Shown here one piece after another: positions 1 to 8,792 of a stretch of DNA of 64,000 nucleotides. Source of the DNA: Tenacibaculum sp. 190130A14a. Lineage in GTDB: Bacteria; Bacteroidota; Bacteroidia; Flavobacteriales; Flavobacteriaceae. Position numbers and translations under genes: made by a program. The notes under the pieces are model-generated. The model was given only the letters and a program-made list of their open reading frames with translations. It was not told where the DNA came from and did not search any database. Position 1 is the first letter of the stretch. The number at the start of each line of letters is the position of its first letter. Location of the stretch: assembly GCF_964048965.1 (NCBI RefSeq), contig NZ_OZ040189.1, forward strand, positions 806,001 to 870,000, in the 5' to 3' direction.

Positions 1-378
1 TTGAATTCAGAAACGAAATCATTGTCTTCATTTGTGTATAATAAAAACTATACGGATAATGAAGGGAAGAGGATGCGTGACATCATGGATTATACACTTA
101 CAAACTTTAATAGAAAAATAGATTTAGAGGAAATAGCTGAGGTAGCAAACATGACTTCTAATGCGTTTTGTAGGTATTTTAAACAAAGAACTAATAAAAC
201 ATATTTTAGTTTTTTAAATGAGTTAAGAATTGAAAAAGCTTGTAAATTATTACAAGATAAAGATTTTCTAATCACTGAAATATCTGAAAAATCTGGGTTT
301 AAGAACATCTCTAATTTTAACAGAAAGTTTAAAGAGTTGAAAGGAGTAACTCCTTCTGCTTATAGAATTATTCATTAA
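1..378 (+). CDS. AraC-family transcriptional regulator, C-terminal part (cut by window edge)
   Basis: This is the DNA-binding end of an AraC/XylS-type regulator. The reading frame is open to base 1, so the N-terminal sensing domain lies outside the window; the TTG at base 1 should not be read as a start. Visible residues 25-125 form the double helix-turn-helix: the first helix pair sits around IDLEEIAEVANMT and FCRYFKQ, and the second around ITEISEKSGFKNISNFNRKFK, followed by the family-typical G-TPSAYR ending. Members bind promoter DNA and usually respond to a small ligand through the missing domain. The next gene starts 100 bases downstream on the same strand. Ligand and targets cannot be told from this fragment. 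Confidence 0.9.
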   Translation: MNSETKSLSSFVYNKNYTDNEGKRMRDIMDYTLTNFNRKIDLEEIAEVANMTSNAFCRYFKQRTNKTYFSFLNELRIEKACKLLQDKDFLITEISEKSGFKNISNFNRKFKELKGVTPSAYRIIH

Positions 379-478
379 TTTAGATTAAATGTTACATTTT
401 AAGCATAGTTTTTTCGATTTTAACAGTAAATCTTATTTAGCTTGGTTATATTTGACGGCTATTTATCAAGTTGGATAT

Positions 479-1456
479 ATGAAAAAAATTGTTGGAGTAT
501 TATTTTTATTATTTTTCTCTTTGAAGGCTACTTCACAAGAGACATTACCTATTTATGCAGATTACTTATCTGATAACGTTTATTTACTACATCCTGCGGC
601 CGCAGGAATAGGGGAGTGTGGAAAAATTCGTTTTACAGCGCGTCAGCAATGGTTCGGTGTAGATGACGCTCCTAGTTTACAAACATTAAGTTATCATGCC
701 AAAGCTGGAAATGAATCAAATTCTGGATATGGTTTTATTTTATTTAATGATAGTAACGGATACCATTCTCAAATTGGATTTCAGGGTACTTATGCATATC
801 ACTTAAATATGGGAAATGATAATTTGTTCAATCAATTATCATTTGGATTATCAATGTCGGTAGTTCAAAACCAGGTAGATCAAAGAACATTCTCTGGAGA
901 TAGAGCAGATGTAATTAGCCAGGTTATTGAAAGTGATTTTTATTTTAATGCCGATTTCGGTATGGCGTATCACTATAAAGGATTTGCGTCTTATTTTACA
1001 GTAAAGAATTTATTTTTAGCCGCAAAAGGTAATTTGAATCCGAATTTTGAGTCGTTAAACCTGAGAAATTATATTCTTGGAGCAAGTTACTTTTTTGGAG
1101 AAGAAGATGTATTACAATATGAGCCATCCTTAATGTTTCAGTATAAAGAGTTAACTGGAGAAAAGATTGCTGATATTAACTTTAAAGTATATAAGAAAAT
1201 TAGAAACACACAGTTTTGGGCAGCGTTGTCATACAGATCTAGTTTTGATGGAAGTGTATTTGGAGAAGCACAATATTTTACGCCAATTGTAGGTGTTAAT
1301 TTTGATAGATTTATGGTTGCTTATACTTATACGCAACAAACTGGTGATATCGTGTTTTCTAATGGAGGATTCCACCAAATATCTTTAGGTATGAATATTT
1401 TATGTAGAAAGAGAAGAGCTTCTGCTTGTCCTAATATTAACGGAGGATTATTCTAA
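479..1456 (+). CDS. PorP/SprF-family outer-membrane protein
   Basis: This is a type IX secretion-associated membrane protein of the PorP/SprF family. The ATG at 479 is chosen because it opens a clean signal peptide (MKKIVGVLFLLFFSLKATSQ) ending in an SQ cleavage region. An in-frame start 90 bases upstream would put about 30 unrelated residues in front of it. The mature part (about 305 residues) begins with the family hallmark of an Asn followed by HPAAAG and continues as alternating beta-strands. Family members anchor SprB-like adhesins or take part in PorK/N-type complexes. No partner SprB-type adhesin gene lies beside it, so which PorP paralogue this is remains open. Its stop overlaps the murI stop tail to tail by three bases. 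Confidence 0.85.
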   Translation: MKKIVGVLFLLFFSLKATSQETLPIYADYLSDNVYLLHPAAAGIGECGKIRFTARQQWFGVDDAPSLQTLSYHAKAGNESNSGYGFILFNDSNGYHSQIGFQGTYAYHLNMGNDNLFNQLSFGLSMSVVQNQVDQRTFSGDRADVISQVIESDFYFNADFGMAYHYKGFASYFTVKNLFLAAKGNLNPNFESLNLRNYILGASYFFGEEDVLQYEPSLMFQYKELTGEKIADINFKVYKKIRNTQFWAALSYRSSFDGSVFGEAQYFTPIVGVNFDRFMVAYTYTQQTGDIVFSNGGFHQISLGMNILCRKRRASACPNINGGLF

Positions 1457-2253
1457 AACGATAACTCATTAACTATTAAACTAGGATTAATAGTTTTTAA
1501 AATATTTTCTAAAACAGCTTTGTTTTTATTTATGTAGAATAAATGCGAAGCTGTTTTTGTTTTGGTAGTATTCAGTAAATGGTGTTGTTCTAATACGTTT
1601 TGAGTTTGCTTAGCAACAGCTTCTCCAGAGTCAATTAATTGTACTGAATTTCCAGTAATTCTTTTAATGGCATCTATTAAATACGGATAATGCGTACATC
1701 CTAAAACGATACAGTCTGCTTTTTTATGTAACATAGGGTTTATGTACTTTTTTAATAAAAGATCCATCTGAGGGGTGTTTATAAGGCCTCTTTCTATAAG
1801 GTCAACTAAACCCTCTCCAACCTGTTCAATGATAGTAATATTATTATCTAAAAGAGAAGATGTTTTTTCAAAAAGTTCACTGTTTAACGTTCCTTTGGTA
1901 GCTAGAATACCTATAACATTGGTTTGTGTTTGTAGGGACGCAGGTTTTATAGCAGGTTCAATACCAATGAAGGGAACATCATAATGTTCGCGTAAATATT
2001 TAATGGCATTGGTGGTAGCAGTATTACAGGCTACAACAATAATCTTTGCGTTTTTGTTTAATAAGAACTCTGTATTTTTTTTTGAAAGATGAATTATTTC
2101 CTCTTTAGATTTTTGACCGTACGGAGCATTGATACTATCTGCTAAATAGATAGTATGCTCATTAGGTAATAAGGTGTAAATTTCTTTCCAAATAGAAGTT
2201 CCCCCAATACCCGAATCAAAAATACCTATAGGTGAGTTCGTTATTTTGTTCAT
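1453..2253 (-). CDS. murI: Glutamate racemase
   Basis: The enzyme converts L-glutamate to D-glutamate for peptidoglycan. The 266 residues have normal family length. The substrate loop GIFDSGIGGTS is at residues 10-20, PYGQKS follows near 44, and the two catalytic cysteines are in VACNTAT (Cys76) and VLGCTHYPY (Cys186). It is the last gene of a leftward envelope block (uppS, bamA, two OmpH genes, murI). A strong hairpin terminator stands only 14 bases before its start codon, so how much transcription reaches it from ompH is a real question. The ATG at 2253 is the only sensible start. Confidence 0.96.
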   Translation of the reverse strand: MNKITNSPIGIFDSGIGGTSIWKEIYTLLPNEHTIYLADSINAPYGQKSKEEIIHLSKKNTEFLLNKNAKIIVVACNTATTNAIKYLREHYDVPFIGIEPAIKPASLQTQTNVIGILATKGTLNSELFEKTSSLLDNNITIIEQVGEGLVDLIERGLINTPQMDLLLKKYINPMLHKKADCIVLGCTHYPYLIDAIKRITGNSVQLIDSGEAVAKQTQNVLEQHHLLNTTKTKTASHLFYINKNKAVLENILKTINPSLIVNELSF

Positions 2254-2267
2254 GTTATAGCAAAAAT

Positions 2268-2296
2268 AAAAATCCTGCTAAACTAGCAGGATTTTT
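2268..2296 (-). terminator. Intrinsic terminator between ompH and murI
   Basis: There is a perfect 13-bp stem (2268-2280 paired with 2284-2296) with a 3-base loop AAC. A/T tracts at the ends give a U-run in the leftward transcript. It lies after the ompH stop (2319) and before the murI start (2253). Confidence 0.85.
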
Positions 2297-2318
2297 AAGA
2301 TATATTTTTTTGAAAAAA

Positions 2319-2828
2319 TTAGAAACCTAATTTAGCTTTTACAGCGTTGTAAATATCTTCTCCTTTATCGTAAACGATTAATCCCTTACCTGGAGCAGCA
2401 TCTAATACATAAACAATTCCTTTCTCTGAAGCAACATCTTTGATAGCTTTTTCAGCTTTCTCTAAGATAGGAATAGTTTTTTCTTGGTATTTTTTTTGCA
2501 TTTCTTGAGCTGCAGCTTGTCTAGCTTGCTCAATTTTTTGTCTATCTAATTGAACTTCTTGAGCTCTTTTTTGATTTACTTCTTGAGTTTGGCTTTTTCC
2601 TTCAGCTTCATACTTCTTTACTTTAGCCTCTAATTTTTTAAACATTCCTTCAATCTCGTCTTGATAAGTCTTGTTTAATTTTTCTAAATCAGCTTTCATT
2701 GCTTTAGTTGCAGGCATTTCAGCTAATAATTTATCAGTGTTAATATGTGCTATTTTTTGTGCATTCGCAACACCACCCAAACCAACTGTAAAAATTGCAA
2801 CTAATAATAACGTTTTTAAATGTTTCAT
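2319..2828 (-). CDS. OmpH/Skp-family periplasmic chaperone
   Basis: This is a Skp-like holdase that escorts unfolded outer-membrane proteins to the BAM complex. Residues 1-23 are a signal peptide ending in VANAQ. The mature protein starts with the family motif KIAHINTDKLL, continues as a long Lys/Glu/Gln-rich coiled coil (about residues 45-125), and ends with a beta segment (GIVYVLDAAPGKGLIVY). At 169 residues it has normal length for the family. It is the second of two adjacent OmpH-like genes directly downstream of bamA, a standard arrangement. The gene ends in a strong terminator. Confidence 0.92.
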   Translation of the reverse strand: MKHLKTLLLVAIFTVGLGGVANAQKIAHINTDKLLAEMPATKAMKADLEKLNKTYQDEIEGMFKKLEAKVKKYEAEGKSQTQEVNQKRAQEVQLDRQKIEQARQAAAQEMQKKYQEKTIPILEKAEKAIKDVASEKGIVYVLDAAPGKGLIVYDKGEDIYNAVKAKLGF

Positions 2829-2867
2829 TCTTTGTTGTTTTAATTAAATAATTGTTTTTATTCTTGA

Positions 2868-3698
2868 TTAATTGTCTTTTTTAGCTTCTTCTTGCTCTTT
2901 CCTCTTTTTTGCCTCTTCTTCAGCTTTCTTTTTAGCTTCTTCTTGTGCTTTCTTTAAAGCTGCCCTTTTCTCTAATAATAATTTTCTTTTATCAGCTCTT
3001 TCTTTTAAGCGAGCTTTTCTAGTTTCTTCTATTTGTTTAATACGAGCTAAACGTGCTTCTTCTTTTTTCTTCCTAGCCTCATCCTTTTTTGCTTGTTTAG
3101 CCTGTTGTGCTTCTGATAAATTATTATTTTTTAATAACTCTTTCTTAGCAGCTATTTTATCTTTCTTTTCTTGTTTACGTTGATCAATATTGATCATTTT
3201 TACAACAAGGTCGCTAATATCGTGTTTTTTATTTGAATACAACATTACCAATTCACTTGATTTGTCAAAGACAAAATCATACTTCTTTCTTGAAGCAATG
3301 GTCTGTACAGCATTGTATACTTGATCCTGAACTGGCTTTATTAATTGCTTTCTTAAATTATACATGTCTCCGTTAGGACCAAAGTATAAAGATTCTAATC
3401 TTCTTAACGATTCTTGTTTGATTGTAATATCCTCTTCACGCTCATCAATTAAATCTTTTGTTAAGATTGCTTTTTCATTGGTTAGATCGGTTTTTAAAAC
3501 TTCTATCTTTCGTGCTTCATCATCTAACCTTTTTCTCCACTTTTCTACCTTGTCATTCAACGTGTTTTGCGCTGTAATATACTCAGGTATATTTTGAAGA
3601 ATGTATTCCATGTCTATGTATGCAATACGCTGGTTTTTTTGACCAAAACTAACAATGCTAGTAAATAAAAGAACGATTAATAAAATGTTTTTTTTCAT
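2868..3698 (-). CDS. OmpH/Skp-family chaperone with long charged C-terminal tail
   Basis: This is the first of two OmpH-like genes after bamA. The ATG at 3698 is preferred over an upstream start because MKKNILLIVLLFTSIVSFGQ is then a proper signal peptide. Residues about 24-165 are an ordinary Skp/OmpH domain (RIAYIDMEYIL at the front, YDFVFDKSSELVMLY at the end). Unusually, about 100 further residues follow, almost entirely Lys, Glu, Arg, Ala and Gln, and predict as one long charged helix. Typical Skp proteins stop at about 160-190 residues, while this one has about 276. The tail may extend the jellyfish arms or bind peptidoglycan or lipid surfaces; that is inference. Confidence 0.88.
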   Translation of the reverse strand: MKKNILLIVLLFTSIVSFGQKNQRIAYIDMEYILQNIPEYITAQNTLNDKVEKWRKRLDDEARKIEVLKTDLTNEKAILTKDLIDEREEDITIKQESLRRLESLYFGPNGDMYNLRKQLIKPVQDQVYNAVQTIASRKKYDFVFDKSSELVMLYSNKKHDISDLVVKMINIDQRKQEKKDKIAAKKELLKNNNLSEAQQAKQAKKDEARKKKEEARLARIKQIEETRKARLKERADKRKLLLEKRAALKKAQEEAKKKAEEEAKKRKEQEEAKKDN

Positions 3699-3746
3699 CT
3701 TGTATAATGTGTTTAGAAAAAACCGTGCCAAAAACCAGACACATTA

Positions 3747-3754
3747 CAAATGTA
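3747..3754 (-). promoter_or_regulatory. Promoter box for the first ompH gene
   Basis: Read leftward, TACATTTG fits the Bacteroidota -7 consensus TAnnTTTG. A TTG (minus strand of 3776-3778) stands 21 bases upstream. It lies between bamA and ompH, suggesting the chaperones can be transcribed independently of bamA. Confidence 0.5.
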
Positions 3755-3761
3755 AGGTTTT

Positions 3762-6323
3762 TTAGAACTGTCTACCAATAATAAAATGTGTTTGCCATCC
3801 AGACTTTGTTGGGTTTAAAGATTGGTCTACTAAAGGTAACGGATCGAAACCATGAGCAAAGTCAATTCCTAATAATCCAAAGGCAGGCATAAATATACGA
3901 ATACCTACTCCAGCCGAACGCTTAAGCTTAAACGGATTAAATTCACTAAAATTGTCATAAGAATTACCTGCTTCTAAAAATCCTAATGTATAAATAGATG
4001 CAGAAGGTTTATCAGTTATAGAATAACGTAATTCTAATTGGAATTTATTGTAAATAGCTCCACCGTCTAAATCAGATAAACTATTGTTTTCGTATCCTCT
4101 TAATCCTACAACTTCACGACCATCTAATTGCCCTTGTGCAATACCATCTCCTCCAACAAAATATCTTTCTACAGGAGTTAATCCTAATTTATCGTTGTAT
4201 GACCCTAAGTAACCCACTTCGAAATTAGACATTAATACTAATTTGTTAGCAAGTGAGGTATACCATTTACCTTTTGCAGATAATTTGTAGTATTCTAACC
4301 ACTGGTATTTGTTAGCTAAATAATCATTTCTTATTTCATCAGTAGGGTTATCTGGTTCTGTAAAATCTTTTCCGTTTACTAATGAGTAAGGGAATGTAGC
4401 TTTTGCTCTAATAGTAAATTCAGAACCATATGTTGGGAAAATTAAACTAGGACCTGCTGAATTACGTGTTAATGCAATGTTATAAGCTAAGTTGTTAAGA
4501 TTTCCTTGACTCAAGATGTCGTTAGAAGAACCAACTCTATATTGATAGTTATCTAAACTAATTCTTTGGTAACTGATACTTTGCGAAAGTGTAAAATAAT
4601 CATCAGGCCACTGCAACCTTTTACCTAATCCAATAGAGGCACCAATAATGTTTAATCCTTGATCTTTTAATACTCTATTCGTTTGGAAATCAAATCTAAA
4701 TTGGTTAGAGTAATATAAAGAGAACGATAATGATTGTGGTCGTTTACCACCTAACCAAGGTTCTGTAAAAGATATACTATAGGTTTCGTAAGTTCTAGCA
4801 GCTTGTAATCTTAAAGATAAGCTTTGCCCATCTCCCATAGGTAAAGGTTTGTAGGCATCTTTATTAAAAATATTTCTAATAGAGAAGTTATTGAATGATA
4901 AACCTAAGGTACCAATAAATGATCCACCACCATAACCTCCTTGAAGCTCAATTTGACTACCTCCTTTTTCGGTAACTGTAAATTCAATATCAGCGGTTTT
5001 ATCTTGATAGTTTGGTTTAACATCTGGAGTAACGTTCGTGTCAAAGAATCCTAACTGACCAATTTCACGAATAGATCTGATAATATTTTGACGACTGAAT
5101 AAATCTCCAGGTTTTACTCTTAGTTCTCTAAAAATAACGTGATCGTTTGTCTTTTCATTACCAACAACAGTAACTTTCTTAATGGTTGCAGGTTCATCTT
5201 CACGAATACGAATTTCTACTGTAATAGAATCGTTTTTTACTTGTGTTTCAACAGCATTTACTTGAGAGAATAAGTATCCGTTGTTATGATAAAGTGTTTG
5301 AATATCTTGAGAATCAGGAGTACCATCACCAGAAATTCTTTCTTTTAACACTTTTCCATTATAAATATCACCTTTGTCTATACGCAAGAAGGCATGAAGT
5401 TGTTCATCTGTATATTGTTTATTACCAATAAACTTAATATCAGCAAAACGATATTGTCTACCTTCTTCTACTTCAATTTCTAAATTGATAGTATTATCAT
5501 CATTCCAAGTAAGGTTATCAGAAATAATACGAGCATCTCTATATCCTTTCTCACTATACTTTTCTAAAATGCTTTCTAAATCTTCTTTGTAGTCATCTAA
5601 AATATATTTAGAAGCTTTCCAGAAACGTCCAAGCATTTTACGCTTTGTATTCTTCATTAAACCTCTTAAAGCACCATCTGAAAAGGCTTCGTTACCAGTA
5701 AAACTAATCTTCTTAATTTTAATACGATTTCCTTTATCAATAAATATTTTCATACTTACCGTATTGATATCAGTAGTGTCTTTTTCGGTATTTAAAGTAA
5801 CTTTTGTTTTTAAGAAACCTTTATCTGTATATTTCTTTTTAATAAAGTTTCTTGTGGTTACAATTAAGTTATCAGTAACCATAGTACCTTTTTTAAGGTC
5901 TGTTTCTTTCTTTAAGTCTTTTGCTTTAGATTTACTAACACCTTTAATAATTACATCTGTAAGTTGAGGAAGTTCTGTTACATTAAATTGAAGGTATACA
6001 GTGTTTTCGTCTCTTTTAGAAAGATAAACATCTACTTCACTAAATTGCTTACTTTCATAAAGCTTTTTTATCGCACTGGTTAACTTATCACCAGGTAATT
6101 TGATAGTTTGACCAATAATTAAACCGGTATATACTCTTACAGTTTGTTCACTAAATTTTTGTAATCCAGTAACCGTAATTCCTCCTAAAATGTAGTCCTT
6201 ACCCTTTTCATAAGATATAACATTGGTTTTAGTACTGTCTTTAGGAGTTATATCTTGTGCTTGTTGCTTACTTACCGTAAATACGGTTAATATAAATGCA
6301 ATTAAAAACGAATATCTATTCAT
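3762..6323 (-). CDS. bamA: Outer membrane protein assembly factor BamA
   Basis: This is the central Omp85 component of the beta-barrel assembly machine. The ATG at 6323 opens a signal-like segment (MNRYSFLIAFILTVFTVS) and overlaps the uppS stop by eight bases, indicating translational coupling. The longer upstream start would overlap uppS more and adds no signal. Residues about 50-450 hold repeated POTRA units (recurring KKITVTG- and GNK-type strand starts). Residues about 460-850 form the barrel, including the EVVGLRGYENNSL segment that resembles the conserved VRGF/Y loop of Omp85 proteins, and the chain ends in an aromatic residue (IIGRQF). The length of about 853 residues is normal for Bacteroidota BamA. 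The two Skp-like chaperones downstream fit the same pathway. Confidence 0.96.
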   Translation of the reverse strand: MNRYSFLIAFILTVFTVSKQQAQDITPKDSTKTNVISYEKGKDYILGGITVTGLQKFSEQTVRVYTGLIIGQTIKLPGDKLTSAIKKLYESKQFSEVDVYLSKRDENTVYLQFNVTELPQLTDVIIKGVSKSKAKDLKKETDLKKGTMVTDNLIVTTRNFIKKKYTDKGFLKTKVTLNTEKDTTDINTVSMKIFIDKGNRIKIKKISFTGNEAFSDGALRGLMKNTKRKMLGRFWKASKYILDDYKEDLESILEKYSEKGYRDARIISDNLTWNDDNTINLEIEVEEGRQYRFADIKFIGNKQYTDEQLHAFLRIDKGDIYNGKVLKERISGDGTPDSQDIQTLYHNNGYLFSQVNAVETQVKNDSITVEIRIREDEPATIKKVTVVGNEKTNDHVIFRELRVKPGDLFSRQNIIRSIREIGQLGFFDTNVTPDVKPNYQDKTADIEFTVTEKGGSQIELQGGYGGGSFIGTLGLSFNNFSIRNIFNKDAYKPLPMGDGQSLSLRLQAARTYETYSISFTEPWLGGKRPQSLSFSLYYSNQFRFDFQTNRVLKDQGLNIIGASIGLGKRLQWPDDYFTLSQSISYQRISLDNYQYRVGSSNDILSQGNLNNLAYNIALTRNSAGPSLIFPTYGSEFTIRAKATFPYSLVNGKDFTEPDNPTDEIRNDYLANKYQWLEYYKLSAKGKWYTSLANKLVLMSNFEVGYLGSYNDKLGLTPVERYFVGGDGIAQGQLDGREVVGLRGYENNSLSDLDGGAIYNKFQLELRYSITDKPSASIYTLGFLEAGNSYDNFSEFNPFKLKRSAGVGIRIFMPAFGLLGIDFAHGFDPLPLVDQSLNPTKSGWQTHFIIGRQF

Positions 6324-7068
6324 TACTTTCAATCTGTTCACTGGTTTTTCCAAATCTTCTTTCTCTGTTTTGATAATCTAATATTGCGCTATAAAGATGT
6401 TCTTTTCTAAAATCTGGCCATAAAACTTCAGTAAAATAAAGTTCAGCATATGCCATTTGCCATAATAAGAAATTACTTATTCTTTGTTCACCACTTGTAC
6501 GTATCATTAAATCAACGTCGGGCAAATTAAATGTATATAAATGACTATTTATAATTTTATCGTCTATTTTTTCGATATCTAATTCGTTATTAACAACTTT
6601 TTTAGATATGTTTTTGATAGCATTAACAATTTCTTCTCTTCCACCATAACTTAAAGCAAAAGTTAATGTGATGGTAGAATTGTTTTGGGTAGCATCAATT
6701 ACTTCAGCTAAAACTTTTCTCGCTTTTTGAGGTAATCTTTCAATGTTACCAATGCTATTTATTTTAATTCCATTTTTTTGAAATTCAGGAAGTTCTTTCT
6801 TTAATGAATTCACTAAAAGACTCATTAAAGCGTCTACCTCAAGTTTAGGTCGATTCCAGTTTTCGGTAGAAAAAGCATATAAAGTAATATACTTCGTGCC
6901 TACATCAGATGCGCCAGCAACGGCTTCTCTTACTGCTGTTAAGGCATTTTTATGTCCAAATACTCGCTGCATTCCTTTACCTTTTGCCCATCTACCATTA
7001 CCATCCATGATAATGGCAATATGATTAGGTGTATTTTGTAAATTAATGCTTTGTAGTAGTTTTGACAT
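6316..7068 (-). CDS. uppS: Isoprenyl transferase (undecaprenyl diphosphate synthase)
   Basis: The enzyme makes the C55 lipid carrier for peptidoglycan and polysaccharide synthesis by cis-prenyl chain elongation. The catalytic motif IIMDGNGRWA is at residues 19-28 with Asp22. The family blocks GTKYITLYAFSTENWNRP and DLMIRTSGEQRISNFLLWQ and the closing WPDF are all present. Length is 250 residues, normal for the family. It precedes bamA with an eight-base overlap, and its start is only a few bases after the DUF6089 gene, so the three are probably co-transcribed. Confidence 0.96.
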   Translation of the reverse strand: MSKLLQSINLQNTPNHIAIIMDGNGRWAKGKGMQRVFGHKNALTAVREAVAGASDVGTKYITLYAFSTENWNRPKLEVDALMSLLVNSLKKELPEFQKNGIKINSIGNIERLPQKARKVLAEVIDATQNNSTITLTFALSYGGREEIVNAIKNISKKVVNNELDIEKIDDKIINSHLYTFNLPDVDLMIRTSGEQRISNFLLWQMAYAELYFTEVLWPDFRKEHLYSAILDYQNRERRFGKTSEQIESNE

Positions 7069-7072
7069 ATGT

Positions 7073-7753
7073 TTATTTTGTTAATCCGTTGTAACAAGCA
7101 GGTCTTCCAAAGGTATAAACAATTGATATTCCAGAAAAGAAATACCAGTCATTTCCGTTTCCTTCAAAGTTTAATGATTGAACTGCACTAGTGCTATAAT
7201 CTAATTGATCAGTAAAAGTGTATCTAGCTCCAGTTTCTACTGCAAAGGCAAGATCACTAGTTAATCGTCCTTTAATTCCTATACCTACAGGTAGTGCATA
7301 AGAAAAAGAGTTTTTTACCTCAATAGTATTGGTGTTAACAAGGCGATTAAAACTTTTATGATTGATTGTAGCAATTTGAGCTAATATATAAGGGGTAAAT
7401 GAAGTTCTATATTCTGCTATATTATATTCATAGAAATTGAATTCAACACCTGCTGCAAATTCGTGTATTGTGTTTGTGAAACTTCGTCCAGATTGTTGTC
7501 TAAATGCATTTTCAGCATCCTTATCGTTTCCAGAAATAGGAATAAGATTATAGTTAGCTCTTAAGGCAATTCGAGGGTTTAAATTGTATTTGTAAACAAT
7601 ACCTCCCGCAAATTCATTAGGATATATATAATTGGTTCTTCCGATGTCTCCAACATAATTAGAACCTCCAAGAAATAATCCAATTTCATGACTTTGCCCC
7701 TGTACAAAGCCTATCGAACTTAACAATAATATAAATAATATACGTTTTCCCAT
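7073..7753 (-). CDS. DUF6089-family outer-membrane beta-barrel protein
   Basis: This is a secreted protein of a family found in Bacteroidota, with no assigned function. The ATG at 7753 gives a signal peptide (MGKRILFILLLSSIGFVQGQ). The mature chain opens with EIGLFLGGSNYVGDIG, typical of this family, and consists of amphipathic beta-strands, so an 8-10 strand outer-membrane barrel is likely. It is placed directly before uppS and bamA, a common arrangement in flavobacteria. A role in the cell envelope is inferred from context only. Confidence 0.8.
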   Translation of the reverse strand: MGKRILFILLLSSIGFVQGQSHEIGLFLGGSNYVGDIGRTNYIYPNEFAGGIVYKYNLNPRIALRANYNLIPISGNDKDAENAFRQQSGRSFTNTIHEFAAGVEFNFYEYNIAEYRTSFTPYILAQIATINHKSFNRLVNTNTIEVKNSFSYALPVGIGIKGRLTSDLAFAVETGARYTFTDQLDYSTSAVQSLNFEGNGNDWYFFSGISIVYTFGRPACYNGLTK

Positions 7754-7768
7754 TATAATAATAGCGTG

Positions 7769-7776
7769 CAAATATA
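7769..7776 (-). promoter_or_regulatory. Promoter box for the DUF6089-uppS-bamA operon
   Basis: Read leftward, TATATTTG is an exact TAnnTTTG -7 match. A TTTA (minus strand of 7794-7797) stands 17 bases upstream in place of the usual TTG. It is placed 15 bases before the ATG at 7753. Confidence 0.5.
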
Positions 7777-7794
7777 GATAATTGAATTTGCTTT

Positions 7795-7831
7795 AAAAAG
7801 TTAATGATATGTCTTTTTTGATTAACTTTTT
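7795..7831 (-). terminator. Probable terminator downstream of nadK
   Basis: Two 11-base arms (7795-7805 and 7821-7831, AAAAAGTTAAT and its complement) flank a 15-base loop, with T/A tracts at both ends. It lies 30 bases after the nadK stop, between nadK and the next operon. Confidence 0.5.
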
Positions 7832-7861
7832 TTTCTGCGTTTTATTGTAAGGCGATTTTGA

Positions 7862-8758
7862 TTAAATAGATTCATTTCTTGTGTCCTCACCCCATAAGAG
7901 TTTGCTTCTTAGAGTTTTTAGGTAAGATTGCTTGTTTAGCTGTATACTTTTTATAGTGAAGCTAGCTTTTTTTATTTTAACCTTGGTCTCTTGGGATACC
8001 GTAGTAATCCTAGAATCGAGGGAGATTAAAAAATCTTTTTCTCGAGCGCTTACTTCTAATTCAATTGAAGTATTATCTGGAATTACCATTGGTCTAGCGT
8101 TTAAATTATGTGGAGCTATTGGGGTAATCACAAAATTGTTCGCATTAGGTAAGATTACTGGACCATCGCAGCTTAAAGAATATCCTGTAGATCCTGTTGG
8201 GGTCGCGATTATTAATCCATCCGCCCAATAATTAGTAAGATATTCATTATTAAGATAGGTTCTCACTCCAATCATGGAAGTAGTGTTTCTTCTAGCGATG
8301 GTAACTTCGTTTAAGGCAAAGTTTAATTCAGAAAATTCATGAGTTTTAGGACTGGTTTCGATTTCCAATAAGGTTCTTTCCTGAATTCGATACTCTTTAT
8401 TAGCTAGTTGTTCAATAGCTTCTACGATTTGATCTTTTTGAACAGTCGCTAAAAAACCTAAACGACCAGTATTTATTCCCATAACAGGAATGTTTAAGTT
8501 ACGTATATAGGTAACTGCTCTTAAAATAGTTCCATCACCACCAATAGTAAACATACATTCAAAATCGTCGGTTAAATCTTTAAAATCAGAAAATACTGAG
8601 TAACTACCATTTAAAGAATTGTTTTCTTGTAAAAGTTTGTGAAAACTACTTTCAAAAAATACTTCTGTATTGTGTTTTTCTAAACAAGTTAAAAGTATTT
8701 GTATTTCTTTCTCGGCAGTTATGGTATATGATTGTCCGTATATGGCTACTTTCTTCAC
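7862..8758 (-). CDS. nadK: NAD kinase
   Basis: The enzyme phosphorylates NAD+ to NADP+. The nucleotide-binding motif GGDGTILR is at residues 73-80, NTGRLGFLA follows near 95-103, and the conserved TPTGSTGYSLS loop is near residue 187. The 298 residues match the family. The start codon is GTG at 8758; no better ATG lies nearby and the sequence MKKVAIYGQ aligns with the expected N terminus. The next gene upstream (CBS protein) ends 34 bases away on the same strand, so the two may be co-transcribed. Confidence 0.95.
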   Translation of the reverse strand: MKKVAIYGQSYTITAEKEIQILLTCLEKHNTEVFFESSFHKLLQENNSLNGSYSVFSDFKDLTDDFECMFTIGGDGTILRAVTYIRNLNIPVMGINTGRLGFLATVQKDQIVEAIEQLANKEYRIQERTLLEIETSPKTHEFSELNFALNEVTIARRNTTSMIGVRTYLNNEYLTNYWADGLIIATPTGSTGYSLSCDGPVILPNANNFVITPIAPHNLNARPMVIPDNTSIELEVSAREKDFLISLDSRITTVSQETKVKIKKASFTIKSIQLNKQSYLKTLRSKLLWGEDTRNESI

Positions 8759-8792
8759 GTAATAAAAAATTTGATTAGCTGGTAAGTGTTGC

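Noticed and set aside
1..378. Truncated AraC pseudogene
   Set aside because: The frame is open to the first base of the window, so the missing part is most simply outside the window.
2872..3183. A 103-codon open frame opposite the tail of the long OmpH-like gene
   Set aside because: It is the antisense of a Lys/Glu-rich helix (giving Phe/Ser/Leu runs) and has no independent features.
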